Assembly (NCBI GenBank): GCA_029233925.1 | Contig: JARGOX010000004.1 | Location: 124,001 to 188,000, forward strand | Origin: Rhizobiaceae bacterium | Lineage (GTDB): Bacteria > Pseudomonadota > Alphaproteobacteria > Rhizobiales > Rhizobiaceae | DNA: 64,000 bases | Direction: 5' to 3' | Shown here: one piece after another, positions 8,025-17,253 of the stretch | Layout of the letters: each line of letters opens with the position of its first letter | How positions within the stretch are numbered: position 1 is the stretch's first letter | Notes under the pieces: model-generated | Database searches by the model: none | What the model saw: only the letters and a program-made list of their open reading frames with translations | Told to the model about the DNA's origin: nothing | Made by a program: the position numbers and the translations under genes

Positions 8025-10919
8025 CTATGCCCGTTCGATACGACACAAGGTCGCTTTGGTTTCTTGCATCTGGGTGACGGAATCATATCCATAGGTCTGG
8101 GCCGTATTGCTTGATTCACCAAGCACATAGGGATCAGCCCCCGCCGGATATTTGTCTCTCAGATCCTTGCCTTCGAAATGCCCGCCGAAATGGAACGGCA
8201 TGAAGGCTACACCCTTGCCGACCCTTTGCGTGGTCATGGCCATGACCTTGACCTTGGCACCTTCGGGACCGTGCACCCAGACCTGTTCGCCATCACGAAT
8301 GCCGAGATCATTGGCATCTGCCGTGTTGATTTCGACGAACATGTCCTGTTGCAGTTCCGCAAGCCACGGGTTGGACCGTGTCTCGTCCCCGCCACCCTCA
8401 TATTCGACCAGACGGCCGGAGGTGAGGATGATCGGGAAGTCCTTGGAGAAGTCATTCTTCTGGATAGACGCATAGGCCGTTGGAAGACGGTAGAATTTCC
8501 GATCTTCGTAGGTGGCATATTTATCCAGCAGATCACGGCGCGGCGTATAGAGCGGCTCGCGGTGTGTCGGTATGGGATCGGGGAAGGTCCAGACCACTGT
8601 GCGTGCCTTGGCATTGCCGAAGGGCGCGCACCCATGTTTGATCGCCACCCGCTGGATACCGCCGGACAGGTCGGTCTTCCAGTTGGTTTTTTCGCCGGCA
8701 ACCTTGTCGATGGATGCTTTTTCATCCGCCGTCAAATCGCCGTCCCAACCAAGCTTTGTCAACATGGCCATTGTGAATTCGGGATAACCGTCTTCGATTT
8801 CCGAATCCTTGGACCAGGAGCCTTCGGCAAGCAGGTTTTCCCCATCCCGTTCAACACCGAAGCGTGCGCGGAACGTCAGACCACCTTCAGCCACCGGCTT
8901 GGATGGATCGTAGAGAATTGGCGTCCCGGGATGTTTCATCTCGGGCGTGCCCCAGCTTGGCCACGGCAGACCGTAATATTCACCGTCAAGAGGACCACCC
9001 ACAGCCTGCAACGTGGTTTTGTCAAACGTGTGCTGATGGGCCATATGTTCACGCAGGCGTTCAGGCGACTGGCCGGTATAGCCAATGGTCCACATGCCCC
9101 TGTTGAACTCGCGGGTGATGTCTTCGATCAGCGGTTCGTCGTTCTCGACCTGGATGTTCTTGAACATCTCGTCGGCAAAACCCAGCTTTTTGGCCAGCTT
9201 GTAGGCGATCGTGTGATCGGGCAGCGATTCAAACAGCGGATCAACCACCTTTTCACGCCACTGGATCGACCGGTTGGAGGCCGTCACAGAACCATAGGTT
9301 TCAAACTGCGTACAGGCCGGCAGCAGATAGACGCCGTCCGTGCGGTCCGAAAGCACGGCAGAAACAGTCGGATAGGGATCGATCACGACCAGCAGGTCGA
9401 GTTTTTCCATCGCCGTCTTCATTTCCTTCATGCGGGTCTGCGAATTGGGCGCATGCCCCCAGAAGACCATGCCACGCACCTTGTTCGGGTTGTCCATATT
9501 GGCGGGATCCTCAAGCACCCCGTCAATCCAGCGCGAAACCGGAATGCCGGTCACCGTCATCAGGTTCTTGTCCTTGCCATCCTTGTCCTTGACGACGGCA
9601 AAGCGGCCCTTGATATAGTCGATATCAGTTTCCCAGACGCGGGACCAATGGCCCCAGGCACCGGCGCTCAGGCCATAGTAGCCAGGCAGGGTATGCGACA
9701 GCACGCCCAGGTCTGTGGCGCCCTGCACATTGTCATGGCCACGGAAGATATTGGTTCCGCCGCCCGCTTTGCCCATATTGCCCAGCGCCAGTTGCAGGAT
9801 GCAATAGGCGCGCGTGTTGTTGTTGCCATTGGTATGCTGCGTGCCGCCCATGCACCAGATGACAGTACCGGGACGGTTCTCGGCCAGCGTGCGCGCTACG
9901 CGCCTGAGCTGCGAGCCGGGAACGCCGGTAACATGCTCAACCTCCTGCGGATTCCAATTGGCGACTTCGCCGCGAATCTGGTCCATGCCCCAGACACGCT
10001 GACGGATGAACTCTTTGTCTTCCCAGCCATTTTCGAAAATGTGCCAAAGGATGCCCCACACGAGCGCCACATCGGTGCCCGGGCGAAAACGCACATATTC
10101 GTCGGCATGGGCCGCCGTGCGGGTAAAGCGCGGGTCGCAGACGATCATCGGCGCATTGTTCTGCTCTTTTGCCTTCAACAGGTGAAGAAGAGAAACCGGA
10201 TGAGCTTCGGCAGGATTGCCGCCAATGACGAAAATCGCCCGGGAATTGTGAATGTCATTATAGGAGTTTGTCATCGCTCCGTAGCCCCAGGTGTTGGCAA
10301 CACCTGCAACCGTGGTGGAGTGACAAATACGCGCCTGGTGATCGACATTGTTGGAGCCCCAATAGGCAGCAAACTTGCGCACCAGATAGGACTGCTCATT
10401 GTTGTGCTTCGCGGAGCCAAGCCAGTAAACAGAATCCGGCCCTGACTCTTCGCGAATATTCAACATGGAGTCGCCAATCTCATTGATGGCATCATCCCAG
10501 GAAAGACGGGTCCATTTGCCGTCAACCAGCTTCATCGGATATTTCAAGCGACGTTCGCCGTGAGCGTGCTCGCGCACAGCTGCACCTTTGGCGCAATGAG
10601 CGCCGAGGTTGAATGGCGAGTCGAAAGCGGGCTCCTGCCCGATCCAGACGCCGTCGACGACCTCTGCCAGCACCGTACAACCGACGGAACAATGGGTGCA
10701 GACCGACTTGACAATATCAACATTGCCGTTCGCCGCACCTGCAGCTGTCGCTTTGGTTGCAGTGCCTGCTGTCAACGCACCTGCGGCCGCGAGACCGCCG
10801 ACCGTCAGGCCGGAGCGTTTCAAGAAGTCACGGCGATTGACCGTTGCATCCGACATTGAAGCGATGGTCGATGACAGACGGGGGCCTCTCGCAACCCCAC
10901 CTACCTTCTTCCTTAGCAT
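8025..10919 (-). CDS. fdoG: Formate dehydrogenase alpha subunit, molybdopterin, Tat-exported
   Basis: 964 residues; GGGAGG sits six bases before ATG 10919. A long Tat leader carries NRRDFLKRSG (Arg29, Arg30) and a hydrophobic stretch to about residue 60. A 4Fe-4S site follows (Cys74, 77, 81, 109). The molybdenum ligand is Cys199 in HQARICHSTT, where E. coli FdnG has selenocysteine. The C-terminal 130 residues form the molybdopterin-dinucleotide binding domain (FPIILTSGRLVEYEGGGDETRSNPW). It oxidises formate to CO2 on the periplasmic side and supplies electrons to FdoH. Its stop is 14 bases before the fdoH start. Confidence 0.96.
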   Translation of the reverse strand: MLRKKVGGVARGPRLSSTIASMSDATVNRRDFLKRSGLTVGGLAAAGALTAGTATKATAAGAANGNVDIVKSVCTHCSVGCTVLAEVVDGVWIGQEPAFDSPFNLGAHCAKGAAVREHAHGERRLKYPMKLVDGKWTRLSWDDAINEIGDSMLNIREESGPDSVYWLGSAKHNNEQSYLVRKFAAYWGSNNVDHQARICHSTTVAGVANTWGYGAMTNSYNDIHNSRAIFVIGGNPAEAHPVSLLHLLKAKEQNNAPMIVCDPRFTRTAAHADEYVRFRPGTDVALVWGILWHIFENGWEDKEFIRQRVWGMDQIRGEVANWNPQEVEHVTGVPGSQLRRVARTLAENRPGTVIWCMGGTQHTNGNNNTRAYCILQLALGNMGKAGGGTNIFRGHDNVQGATDLGVLSHTLPGYYGLSAGAWGHWSRVWETDIDYIKGRFAVVKDKDGKDKNLMTVTGIPVSRWIDGVLEDPANMDNPNKVRGMVFWGHAPNSQTRMKEMKTAMEKLDLLVVIDPYPTVSAVLSDRTDGVYLLPACTQFETYGSVTASNRSIQWREKVVDPLFESLPDHTIAYKLAKKLGFADEMFKNIQVENDEPLIEDITREFNRGMWTIGYTGQSPERLREHMAHQHTFDKTTLQAVGGPLDGEYYGLPWPSWGTPEMKHPGTPILYDPSKPVAEGGLTFRARFGVERDGENLLAEGSWSKDSEIEDGYPEFTMAMLTKLGWDGDLTADEKASIDKVAGEKTNWKTDLSGGIQRVAIKHGCAPFGNAKARTVVWTFPDPIPTHREPLYTPRRDLLDKYATYEDRKFYRLPTAYASIQKNDFSKDFPIILTSGRLVEYEGGGDETRSNPWLAELQQDMFVEINTADANDLGIRDGEQVWVHGPEGAKVKVMAMTTQRVGKGVAFMPFHFGGHFEGKDLRDKYPAGADPYVLGESSNTAQTYGYDSVTQMQETKATLCRIERA

Positions 10920-11044
10920 GATAATCCTCCCAATTCGCGTTTTCAGTAGTCAAAACGCTTCTACGGTATTCATTCACAATTCAAAACTGAACTGCACAAG
11001 GGTATTATCGCCTGCGGCTGACGCCACAGGCCGTAGCAGCGTCC

Positions 11045-11254
11045 TTAGAAACGGGACAGTTCGTAATAGGTTTTCACATGATCCGTTTCCCGGTAACCGC
11101 TGCCTTGCTCGACAGCAGGAACAGCTGCCTGCGCCTTGCCACCGGTGGCGATTGCCGCACCACCAAGCAAAGTGCCAGCACTTGCAAGTTTCAGGAAATC
11201 GCGCCGTTCAGCGACGCTCTTTTCGTCAGGGTTTTTGACCATAGGGCCCTCCAT
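11045..11254 (-). CDS. Formate dehydrogenase region Tat-target small protein
   Basis: 69 residues from ATG 11254, which has GGGAGG six bases upstream; ATG 11242 with GGAGGG is an alternative. The Tat motif ERRDFLKLASAG is followed by a hydrophobic stretch and AQA, then only about 25 mature residues ending YRETDHVKTYYELSRF. This matches the known family of short Tat-signal proteins encoded just before formate dehydrogenase alpha (formate_TAT type). Its role is unproven; it may help load or orient the alpha subunit during export. Located 125 bases upstream of fdoG in the same direction. Confidence 0.85.
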   Translation of the reverse strand: MEGPMVKNPDEKSVAERRDFLKLASAGTLLGGAAIATGGKAQAAVPAVEQGSGYRETDHVKTYYELSRF

Positions 11255-11337
11255 TTCCGTCCTCCCTTTACCCAACACGATCAACAGAGCGGATGGGCCG
11301 AATGCGCAGACGAAGCCACACTCATATGAATTGGCGC

Positions 11338-11919
11338 CTATTCCATGGAGAAGGCGTCCAGTTCAATTTCCATGAAAAGCCTGCCGAGCGTGCCTACAGG
11401 CTGATAGAACCTGCTCAATTCGGCGGCTTCCAGATCCTTGTAAAAATGTGTTGCCCACGGCTCGATATGCGTGGTGAAAAATTCGCGTTGCATGTCAAGC
11501 GAAGCCGGCTCGCCGTAGCGACCGGCAATCAGACCCGCCATCATTTCCATCAACGAGCCGATATGATCTTCCGGCTCCTTGATCTCATCGTGCCGCGCAA
11601 TCCCCAGCGCAGCCATAGAATTGCGCAATTTGGCGAGTGGTTTTTCGTTCAGGAAACCAGTGAGGTAATAGGAGCCGTAGGGCAGTAATTCACCGCGCCC
11701 CATACCGATGAACAGGCCGTCATACTCCTGACGGACCGTTGCCACGGGGGTCGCTGCGGCCAGTTTGGCAAGGGCGTTGAAGGCCTGTCCCATTTCGGTT
11801 TCATCACCGGACAAAGCGGCAAGCGCATTCAAGGAATTCTGATCGGGAGGCGCAAAGAGCAGCTTGCCGAGCAAACCATAAAGGTCTGCGCGCATGGCGT
11901 CTTCCGCCCTTATCTTCAC
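11338..11919 (-). CDS. TorD/DmsD-family chaperone for formate dehydrogenase
   Basis: A 193-residue all-helical cytosolic protein with the family landmarks RADLYGLLGKLLFAPP near the start, VRQEYDGLFIGMGRGELLPYGSYYLTG in the middle and EPEDHIGSLMEMMAGLI. Such proteins bind the Tat leader and help insert the molybdenum cofactor; here the client is presumably FdoG. The start is uncertain. GTG 11919 lacks a ribosome site, ATG 11895 has a weak GGAAG, while a CTG at 11940 has GGAGG eight bases upstream and keeps the frame open. Confidence 0.88.
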   Translation of the reverse strand: MKIRAEDAMRADLYGLLGKLLFAPPDQNSLNALAALSGDETEMGQAFNALAKLAAATPVATVRQEYDGLFIGMGRGELLPYGSYYLTGFLNEKPLAKLRNSMAALGIARHDEIKEPEDHIGSLMEMMAGLIAGRYGEPASLDMQREFFTTHIEPWATHFYKDLEAAELSRFYQPVGTLGRLFMEIELDAFSME

Positions 11920-12072
11920 TTTTAAAGTGTGATTTTGCAGAACGCTCTCCTCCCGATTTATAATTAGATACGAATTATTCTAAACTGGCAAGCACGCCAA
12001 AAGGATGAAATCTGCCATTTTGATTGGCGTTTCCTGACGGGAAGGGTCAAATACCGCTACCCAGCCCCTTAC

Positions 12073-13272
12073 CTATTCAAAGACAATGCTCGGCGCAGCT
12101 ACGCCAACAGAGGCGCTTTCGACATCCACACGGTTGATCACCGCTGCCGCAATTTCCTTGTATATAGCGGCATGGGGACCATCCGGCATGGAGATGGTGA
12201 CGGGTGTTCCGCCATCCGAATGGCTGCGAATATCCATATGCAGGGGAATCTCTCCGAGAAACGGCACACCCATGCGACCGGCCTCGTCACGGGCGCCGCC
12301 ATGACCGAAAATATCCGAGCGTTCACCACATTTGGGACAGATGAAGGTCGACATGTTTTCAATGATCCCGAGAATCGGCACGTCCACCTTGCGGAACATG
12401 TTCAACCCTTTGCGCGCATCAATCAGGGCGATATCCTGCGGCGTGGAGACAATGACCGCCCCGGCCAGAGGCACCTGCTGCGCCATGGTCAATTGCGCAT
12501 CACCGGTGCCCGGCGGCATATCGACAATCAACAGATCCAGTTCGCCCCAGGCGACCTCGCGCAGCATCTGGGTCAACGCCGAAATGACCATCGGACCGCG
12601 CCAGATCATTGGTGTTTCCTCATCCACCAGAAAACCCATGGACATGACCTTGAGACCATAGCTTTCCAGCGGCGACAGAACCCGTCCATTGGCTGAAGGC
12701 CGATCCGATATGCCGAGCAGGCGCGGCATGGACGGACCGTAAATGTCCGCATCCAGAATGCCGACTTTTTTGCCGAGACTTTGCAGCGCAAGCGCCAGGT
12801 TCACCGATGTCGTTGACTTGCCCACACCGCCTTTACCGGAAGCAACGGCTACAATGGACTTGATACCGGGCACGCCGGCCTTCTGATTTGGCCGGTCAGC
12901 CTGGGCCCCGGCAGCTTGAGCACGGGCGGCCTGTGCCTGCATGGGCGGCGGTATGGATGCGGCCTGGGCGGCGCTCGGCGCCGGTCGAACCGGGGCAGAC
13001 TGGATGGACGGGGATCCGGCCTTCCGTTCGGCCGTCAGGACCGCCGTCACCTTGCTGACGCCGTCAATCATCATGACAGCCTTTTCAGCGGCAGCCCGCA
13101 GGGGCTCCAGTTCCTGTGCACGCTCGGCCGGTACATTGACCGAAAAAATGACCCTGCCTTCCTGGACAAGAATGCCATTGACCAGACCAAGCGAGACAAT
13201 GTCGCCTTTCAGGTCAGGCCCCTTGACCCGCGACAGACGCGCGATGACCATTTCTTCGGTGATAATTGGCAT
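12073..13272 (-). CDS. apbC: Mrp/NBP35 family iron-sulfur carrier ATPase
   Basis: 399 residues from ATG 13272 with GGGAG six bases upstream. The first 90 residues are an MIP18/DUF59-type domain (VIARLSRVKGPDLKGDIVSLGLV). An Ala/Pro/Gln-rich linker at about 95-140 follows. The P-loop ATPase domain has a deviant Walker A (VASGKGGVGKSTTS), GILDADIYGPS, and a CPKC pair in FICPKCGERSDIFG that holds a bridging 4Fe-4S cluster. It likely loads iron-sulfur clusters onto apo-proteins; the position at the head of the formate dehydrogenase block fits a need for many clusters there. Confidence 0.92.
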   Translation of the reverse strand: MPIITEEMVIARLSRVKGPDLKGDIVSLGLVNGILVQEGRVIFSVNVPAERAQELEPLRAAAEKAVMMIDGVSKVTAVLTAERKAGSPSIQSAPVRPAPSAAQAASIPPPMQAQAARAQAAGAQADRPNQKAGVPGIKSIVAVASGKGGVGKSTTSVNLALALQSLGKKVGILDADIYGPSMPRLLGISDRPSANGRVLSPLESYGLKVMSMGFLVDEETPMIWRGPMVISALTQMLREVAWGELDLLIVDMPPGTGDAQLTMAQQVPLAGAVIVSTPQDIALIDARKGLNMFRKVDVPILGIIENMSTFICPKCGERSDIFGHGGARDEAGRMGVPFLGEIPLHMDIRSHSDGGTPVTISMPDGPHAAIYKEIAAAVINRVDVESASVGVAAPSIVFE

Positions 13273-13531
13273 GCATTCTCCCTGGTCTGGTTCCACAACG
13301 CGAGCCACAGAACCGCACCACGAGGCATGGCAACAGACCACAGGCTGGCTCAGCCGCTCCATTCGAGACCTGGAATGATTCTAATTGACTTTGGACGCAC
13401 TGGAAATGGCCCGCTGCCATTTTGTTGTCGACCGCGACCCAATGTCTGCCGTCATTCAGGGTGCGGCTGGCCCGGTGCCATGCCCAGACTTTTTGAACAA
13501 GACCGGCAAGATTGGCAAGACCAGGGACAAA

Positions 13532-14251
13532 TCACGTGCGGAACAGTTCTGACTGTTCGGCGGCAAGCACAGGCAGGGATATCAGAATCTCGCTCAGATG
13601 GGCGCGCATCGCCTGTTCGGCCTGTTCGGGCAAGCGCGAAGCAATTGCATCGGCGATATCGCGGTGCTGGGCAATGATCGATGTCATGGGCGTTGCCTGG
13701 GGCAGGCTGAGGAAACGCACCCGGTCCATCTGCACCTTGAGTTCTTCGACAACGCGCCAGGCGTGGTTGCAGTCGACACTATTGGCAATCGCCTCGTGGA
13801 AGGCCTCATCACTGCGCAGGAAGCCGCTGTGATCATCGGCAAGGGCGGCGCGTTCCTGTTCGATCAGATGGGCCTTGATGGCCACGATGCTGGCATCGCT
13901 GGCTTCCAGCGCCGCCTTGCGCACGACAGCAACTTCCACCGCTTCACGGATGAAACGGGCATTCTCCACAGCCTTGCGTGAAATGAGCTGAACAAATGTT
14001 CCGCGCTGCGGCTGGATTTCGACCAGCCCCACATCCGCCAGCTTGAAAAAAGCCTCGCGCACGGGTTGCCGCGAGACACCAAGCTGTTTGGAGATTTCCG
14101 TCTCTCTCAAGGCATTTCCAGGGCGCAGTTGCAATTGCACAATTGCGTCCTTCAATGCCTGATAAACCCGGTTTCCTGCCGTCATCTGGCGCTGTGAAAC
14201 TGAATCCCACGAAAGAGAATTCAATTGAATTGGCGTGTCTGAATTGACCAT
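13532..14251 (-). CDS. GntR/FadR-type transcriptional regulator of hexuronate genes
   Basis: A 239-residue regulator. The winged helix lies at about 27-90 (ALRETEISKQLGVSRQPVREAFFKL, then VEIQPQRGTFV). The FCD effector domain at about 100-225 retains the metal-binding set: Asp and His in SDEAFHEAI, His in AQHRDIADAI and His in MRAHLSE. It is divergent from the TRAP and uronate genes, the usual arrangement for UxuR/ExuR-like repressors that release DNA when hexuronate or a product binds. A perfect palindrome lies seven bases before its own start. Effector identity is inferred from the neighbours. Confidence 0.88.
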   Translation of the reverse strand: MVNSDTPIQLNSLSWDSVSQRQMTAGNRVYQALKDAIVQLQLRPGNALRETEISKQLGVSRQPVREAFFKLADVGLVEIQPQRGTFVQLISRKAVENARFIREAVEVAVVRKAALEASDASIVAIKAHLIEQERAALADDHSGFLRSDEAFHEAIANSVDCNHAWRVVEELKVQMDRVRFLSLPQATPMTSIIAQHRDIADAIASRLPEQAEQAMRAHLSEILISLPVLAAEQSELFRT

Positions 14252-14257
14252 TGTATA

Positions 14258-14269
14258 TTAGTATACTAA
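14258..14269. promoter_or_regulatory. Putative GntR operator, perfect palindrome
   Basis: TTAGTATACTAA is a perfect 12-base palindrome between the divergent gntR and dctP genes. It contains TNGTNNACNA, the form bound by hexuronate regulators of the FadR subfamily. Binding here would control both directions and autoregulate gntR. Confidence 0.6.
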
Positions 14270-14335
14270 CCTCCGGTGACTCAGATTCATATCTGACTTG
14301 TTATACGTGATGTCAACATTTGGGAGGAAATAATC

Positions 14336-15310
14336 ATGAATGCGTTGAAGTTTTTTTCAGCGGTCAGCGTCCTGACCGTGGCTCTATGCGGTACAGCAAT
14401 GGCCGCCGACTACACATTGAGTGTCAATACCGCACTGACTCAGGATGATCCGCTCTACAAGGGCCTTGAAGCCTTCCGCGACAATGTCAGCGAACGCACG
14501 AACGGCACGGTCGAAATCAAGATCTTTCCCAGTTCGCAGCTCGGCAAGGACGAAGACGTGCTGGAACAGGCCCGTGCGGGCGCACCGGTAGCGGTCGTGG
14601 TTGACGGCGGTCGCCTGGCGGTTTTTCAGAAGGAATTCGGCGTCCTTGGCGCACCCTTTCTTGCAAGTGGCTATGACGGCATCCGCAAGGTCGTTACCTC
14701 CGATCTGTTCGAAGAGTGGGTCGCAGGCCTGCATGACAGTTCCGGACTTCAGGTTCTTTCCTTCAACTGGTGGCAGGGTGAACGCCATCTGCTGACCAAA
14801 AAGCCGATCACCGGCACAGCCGATCTTGCCGGTGTTCGCATGCGCACGCCTGGTGCACCGGTGTGGATGGAAACCATTCGGGCCATGGGCGCAACACCCA
14901 CGCCGATGGGCTGGACCGAAGTCTACTCAGCCCTTCAACAGGGCGTCATTGACGCGGCAGAAGCACAGCATCCGGCGACGCGGGGCTCCAAGCTGGATGA
15001 AGTGGTCACCCACATCACCAAGACCGGGCATATCAACCTGATCACCGGTCTGGTCGGCAGTGCTGCATGGTTCGACAGCCTTCCTGCGGAAACCCAGGTC
15101 ATCATTCGCGAAGAAGCCCTGAAAGCCGGTGATATCGCCTCCTACGGAACGCAGGATGCGCTGGCCGGCATCGAAAAGGAACTGACCGAGAAGGGTGTCA
15201 TCATCACGGAAATTGACACCGCACCCTTCAAGGAAGCAACAGCACCGGTCTACGATTTGCTGGGTTATGGCGATCTGCGCGACACATTGCGCGCAATCGC
15301 AGCACAGTAG
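14336..15310 (+). CDS. dctP: TRAP transporter substrate-binding protein (DctP), probably hexuronate
   Basis: 324 residues with GGGAGG upstream of ATG. Residues 1-23 are a signal peptide ending AMA. The body is the DctP fold; the conserved Arg in GVRMRTPGAPVW would bind the substrate carboxylate, and GWTEVYSALQQGVIDAAEAQ is typical of the C-terminal lobe. It delivers an organic acid in the periplasm to DctQM. Glucuronate, or a related hexuronate, is the likely ligand because uxuA and uxaC follow. Confidence 0.93.
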   Translation: MNALKFFSAVSVLTVALCGTAMAADYTLSVNTALTQDDPLYKGLEAFRDNVSERTNGTVEIKIFPSSQLGKDEDVLEQARAGAPVAVVVDGGRLAVFQKEFGVLGAPFLASGYDGIRKVVTSDLFEEWVAGLHDSSGLQVLSFNWWQGERHLLTKKPITGTADLAGVRMRTPGAPVWMETIRAMGATPTPMGWTEVYSALQQGVIDAAEAQHPATRGSKLDEVVTHITKTGHINLITGLVGSAAWFDSLPAETQVIIREEALKAGDIASYGTQDALAGIEKELTEKGVIITEIDTAPFKEATAPVYDLLGYGDLRDTLRAIAAQ

Positions 15311-15322
15311 TAGAATAATTGG

Positions 15323-15357
15323 CGCGGGTCTGCTGATATGGGCAGGCCCGCGTTTTC
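15323..15357 (+). terminator. Strong hairpin with T-run between dctP and dctQ
   Basis: CGCGGG at 15323-15328 pairs with CCCGCG at 15347-15352, extended inward by CTGC/GCAG, and is followed by TTTTCTCTTG. It has the form of a rho-independent terminator inside the TRAP operon. It probably lets the binding protein be made in excess over the permease. Confidence 0.72.
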
Positions 15358-15384
15358 TCTTGTGCTTGCGGAAAAGTATCTCCC

Positions 15385-15900
15385 ATGAACAGCGTACTCA
15401 AACGATTCGAGCTGGTTTGCGGCGTCATCCTGCTGGGGCTGATCGTCTTTCTGGTGTTTATCGCCGCAATCATGCGGACATTCGGCCACCCGCTGATCTG
15501 GTCGGTGGATCTCGCACAGCTGCTCTTCATCTGGCTTTGTTTTGTCGGGGCTTCAAGGGCCCTGCGCGCCCGGGCGCATCTGGGCATGGATATCGCCATT
15601 CGCCACCTGGGACATCGCAGCCGCCTGATCATCGAACTGCTGCTTGCCGTATTGTTCATTGCCTTTCTGGCCATCCTGACAGTGGAAGGCGTCAATCTGA
15701 CCTTGCTGAACCGGGAGCGCCTGTTCGGTGACAGCGGCCTGTCCTACGCCTATGTCACCATCGCCGTTCCCTTTGGCTCTCTCCTGCTGGTCACATCCAT
15801 TCTCTCCAATGCCATGGAAGCCTGGAAGCAGCGAAACGCACCCGCAGCAGATCTTGTCTTTTCCCGGTCAGACGATTCATCCGCGCAGGCCCTGTTATGA
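15385..15900 (+). CDS. dctQ: TRAP transporter small permease subunit (DctQ)
   Basis: 171 residues with four hydrophobic helices at about 10-30, 45-65, 85-105 and 125-150. The family signature around the second helix is seen: SVDLAQLLFIWLCFVGASRA followed by RARAHLGMDIAI. It pairs with DctM in the inner membrane for sodium-driven uptake. Its TGA overlaps the ATG of dctM (ATGA at 15897-15900), so the two subunits are translationally coupled. AAGTATCTCCC-type sequence before the ATG is a weak ribosome site. Confidence 0.9.
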   Translation: MNSVLKRFELVCGVILLGLIVFLVFIAAIMRTFGHPLIWSVDLAQLLFIWLCFVGASRALRARAHLGMDIAIRHLGHRSRLIIELLLAVLFIAFLAILTVEGVNLTLLNRERLFGDSGLSYAYVTIAVPFGSLLLVTSILSNAMEAWKQRNAPAADLVFSRSDDSSAQALL

Positions 15901-17174
15901 TCTATCTGGGCATCGTCTTTCTCGTCTTGCTTGTGCTTGGCGCTCCGGTCGCCTTTGCCATCGGCATTTCCGGTTTTCTGTTTTTTCTGATGTCCGACGT
16001 GATGCCGACATCCATCGGCGTCCAGAAGATCGCCAGCGTCTCGCAGAGCTTTCCGCTGCTTGCAGTACCGTTCTTCGTCTTCGCCGGACACCTGATGAAT
16101 GAAAGCGGGATCACCGAGCGGCTTTTCCGATTTTCCAAAGTGGCTGTTTCCTGGATGTCGGGCGGACTGGCGCAAGTATCGATCATTCTTTCAACCCTGA
16201 TGGGCGGCGTGTCCGGATCAGCGGTCGCCGATGCGGCGATGGAGGCACGCATTCTGGGGCCAACGATGATCGAGAATGGCTACTCACGCGGTTATTCGGC
16301 AGCGGTGATTGCGCTGAGTTCACTGATCACGGCGACCATCCCGCCCAGCCTCGGTCTCATTCTCTATGGCTATGTGGGCAATGTCTCCATCGGGCGGCTG
16401 TTTCTGGCGGGCATCGTGCCGGGCCTGCTGATGATGGTCTTTTTGATGTGCGCCGCCTATCTGGTGGCAAAGAAGCGCAATTATGTGGACAGGGACGCCA
16501 AAAGGCCCGACATGCGCACGTTTTTTCACGCGCTTTACGAAGCCAAATGGGCACTGGCGTTTCCTGTTCTTCTGGTCGTGGCGATCCGCGGCGGCGTCTT
16601 TACCCCCTCGGAGGTCGGCTCCTTTGCCGTTGTCTATGCGCTGGTGATCGGTTTTGTGGTGCATGGTGACCTGACGCTCGACAAGGTCTGGCGCGCGGCC
16701 ACACACGCTGTTCAGGATATCGGCATGATCATGCTGATCATCCTGTTTTCGGGAATGATCGGATTTGCCATCATATTCGAACAGGTTCCGCAATCCATTG
16801 CCGCCGCGCTGCTTGTCGGCATGTCCTCTCCGGTTGCCATTGTCGCGACCATATTGCTGATGCTTTTCATAGCGGGTCTGTTTGTCGAAAGCACGGTTCT
16901 GGTCCTGCTCTTGACACCCATTTTCGTGCCCATTGTCAAGCAGGTCGGCTTTGACCCGGTTCACTTCGGCATATTGATGATGACCATCGTCACCCTTGGA
17001 TCGATGACCCCGCCGGTGGGGGTTGCGATGTATACCGTATGCAGTCTGATCAACTGCCGCATAGAGGATTATGTGCGCGAGTCAGCGCCTTTCCTGGCGG
17101 CCATCATCGCCCTGGTGCTGCTGCTGCTTTTTGTGCCTGAGCTGGTTCTGTTCCTGCCGAACCTGGTGTTTTGA
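15897..17174 (+). CDS. dctM: TRAP transporter large permease subunit (DctM)
   Basis: A 425-residue, roughly 12-helix membrane protein of normal family length. Family features: LAVPFFVFAGHLMNESGI near the start, GGVSGSAVADAAMEARILGP (the conserved Ser/Gly-rich substrate and sodium region), ATIPPSLGLILYGYVGN, and MTPPVGVAMYTVC near the end. It forms the translocation channel for the organic acid with DctQ. Expression is linked to dctQ by a four-base overlap. Confidence 0.95.
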   Translation: MIYLGIVFLVLLVLGAPVAFAIGISGFLFFLMSDVMPTSIGVQKIASVSQSFPLLAVPFFVFAGHLMNESGITERLFRFSKVAVSWMSGGLAQVSIILSTLMGGVSGSAVADAAMEARILGPTMIENGYSRGYSAAVIALSSLITATIPPSLGLILYGYVGNVSIGRLFLAGIVPGLLMMVFLMCAAYLVAKKRNYVDRDAKRPDMRTFFHALYEAKWALAFPVLLVVAIRGGVFTPSEVGSFAVVYALVIGFVVHGDLTLDKVWRAATHAVQDIGMIMLIILFSGMIGFAIIFEQVPQSIAAALLVGMSSPVAIVATILLMLFIAGLFVESTVLVLLLTPIFVPIVKQVGFDPVHFGILMMTIVTLGSMTPPVGVAMYTVCSLINCRIEDYVRESAPFLAAIIALVLLLLFVPELVLFLPNLVF

Positions 17175-17253
17175 ATGGGGTGTTTTCAATGATCCGTCTG
17201 CTGCTGAAAACCCGTGATGTAACGCGGTCGGATGGCCTTTGCAGGAGGCATGC

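Noticed and set aside
8178-10445. A 755-codon open frame on the plus strand
   Set aside because: It lies wholly opposite fdoG, has no recognisable domains, and is explained by the GC-rich codon pattern of the real gene.
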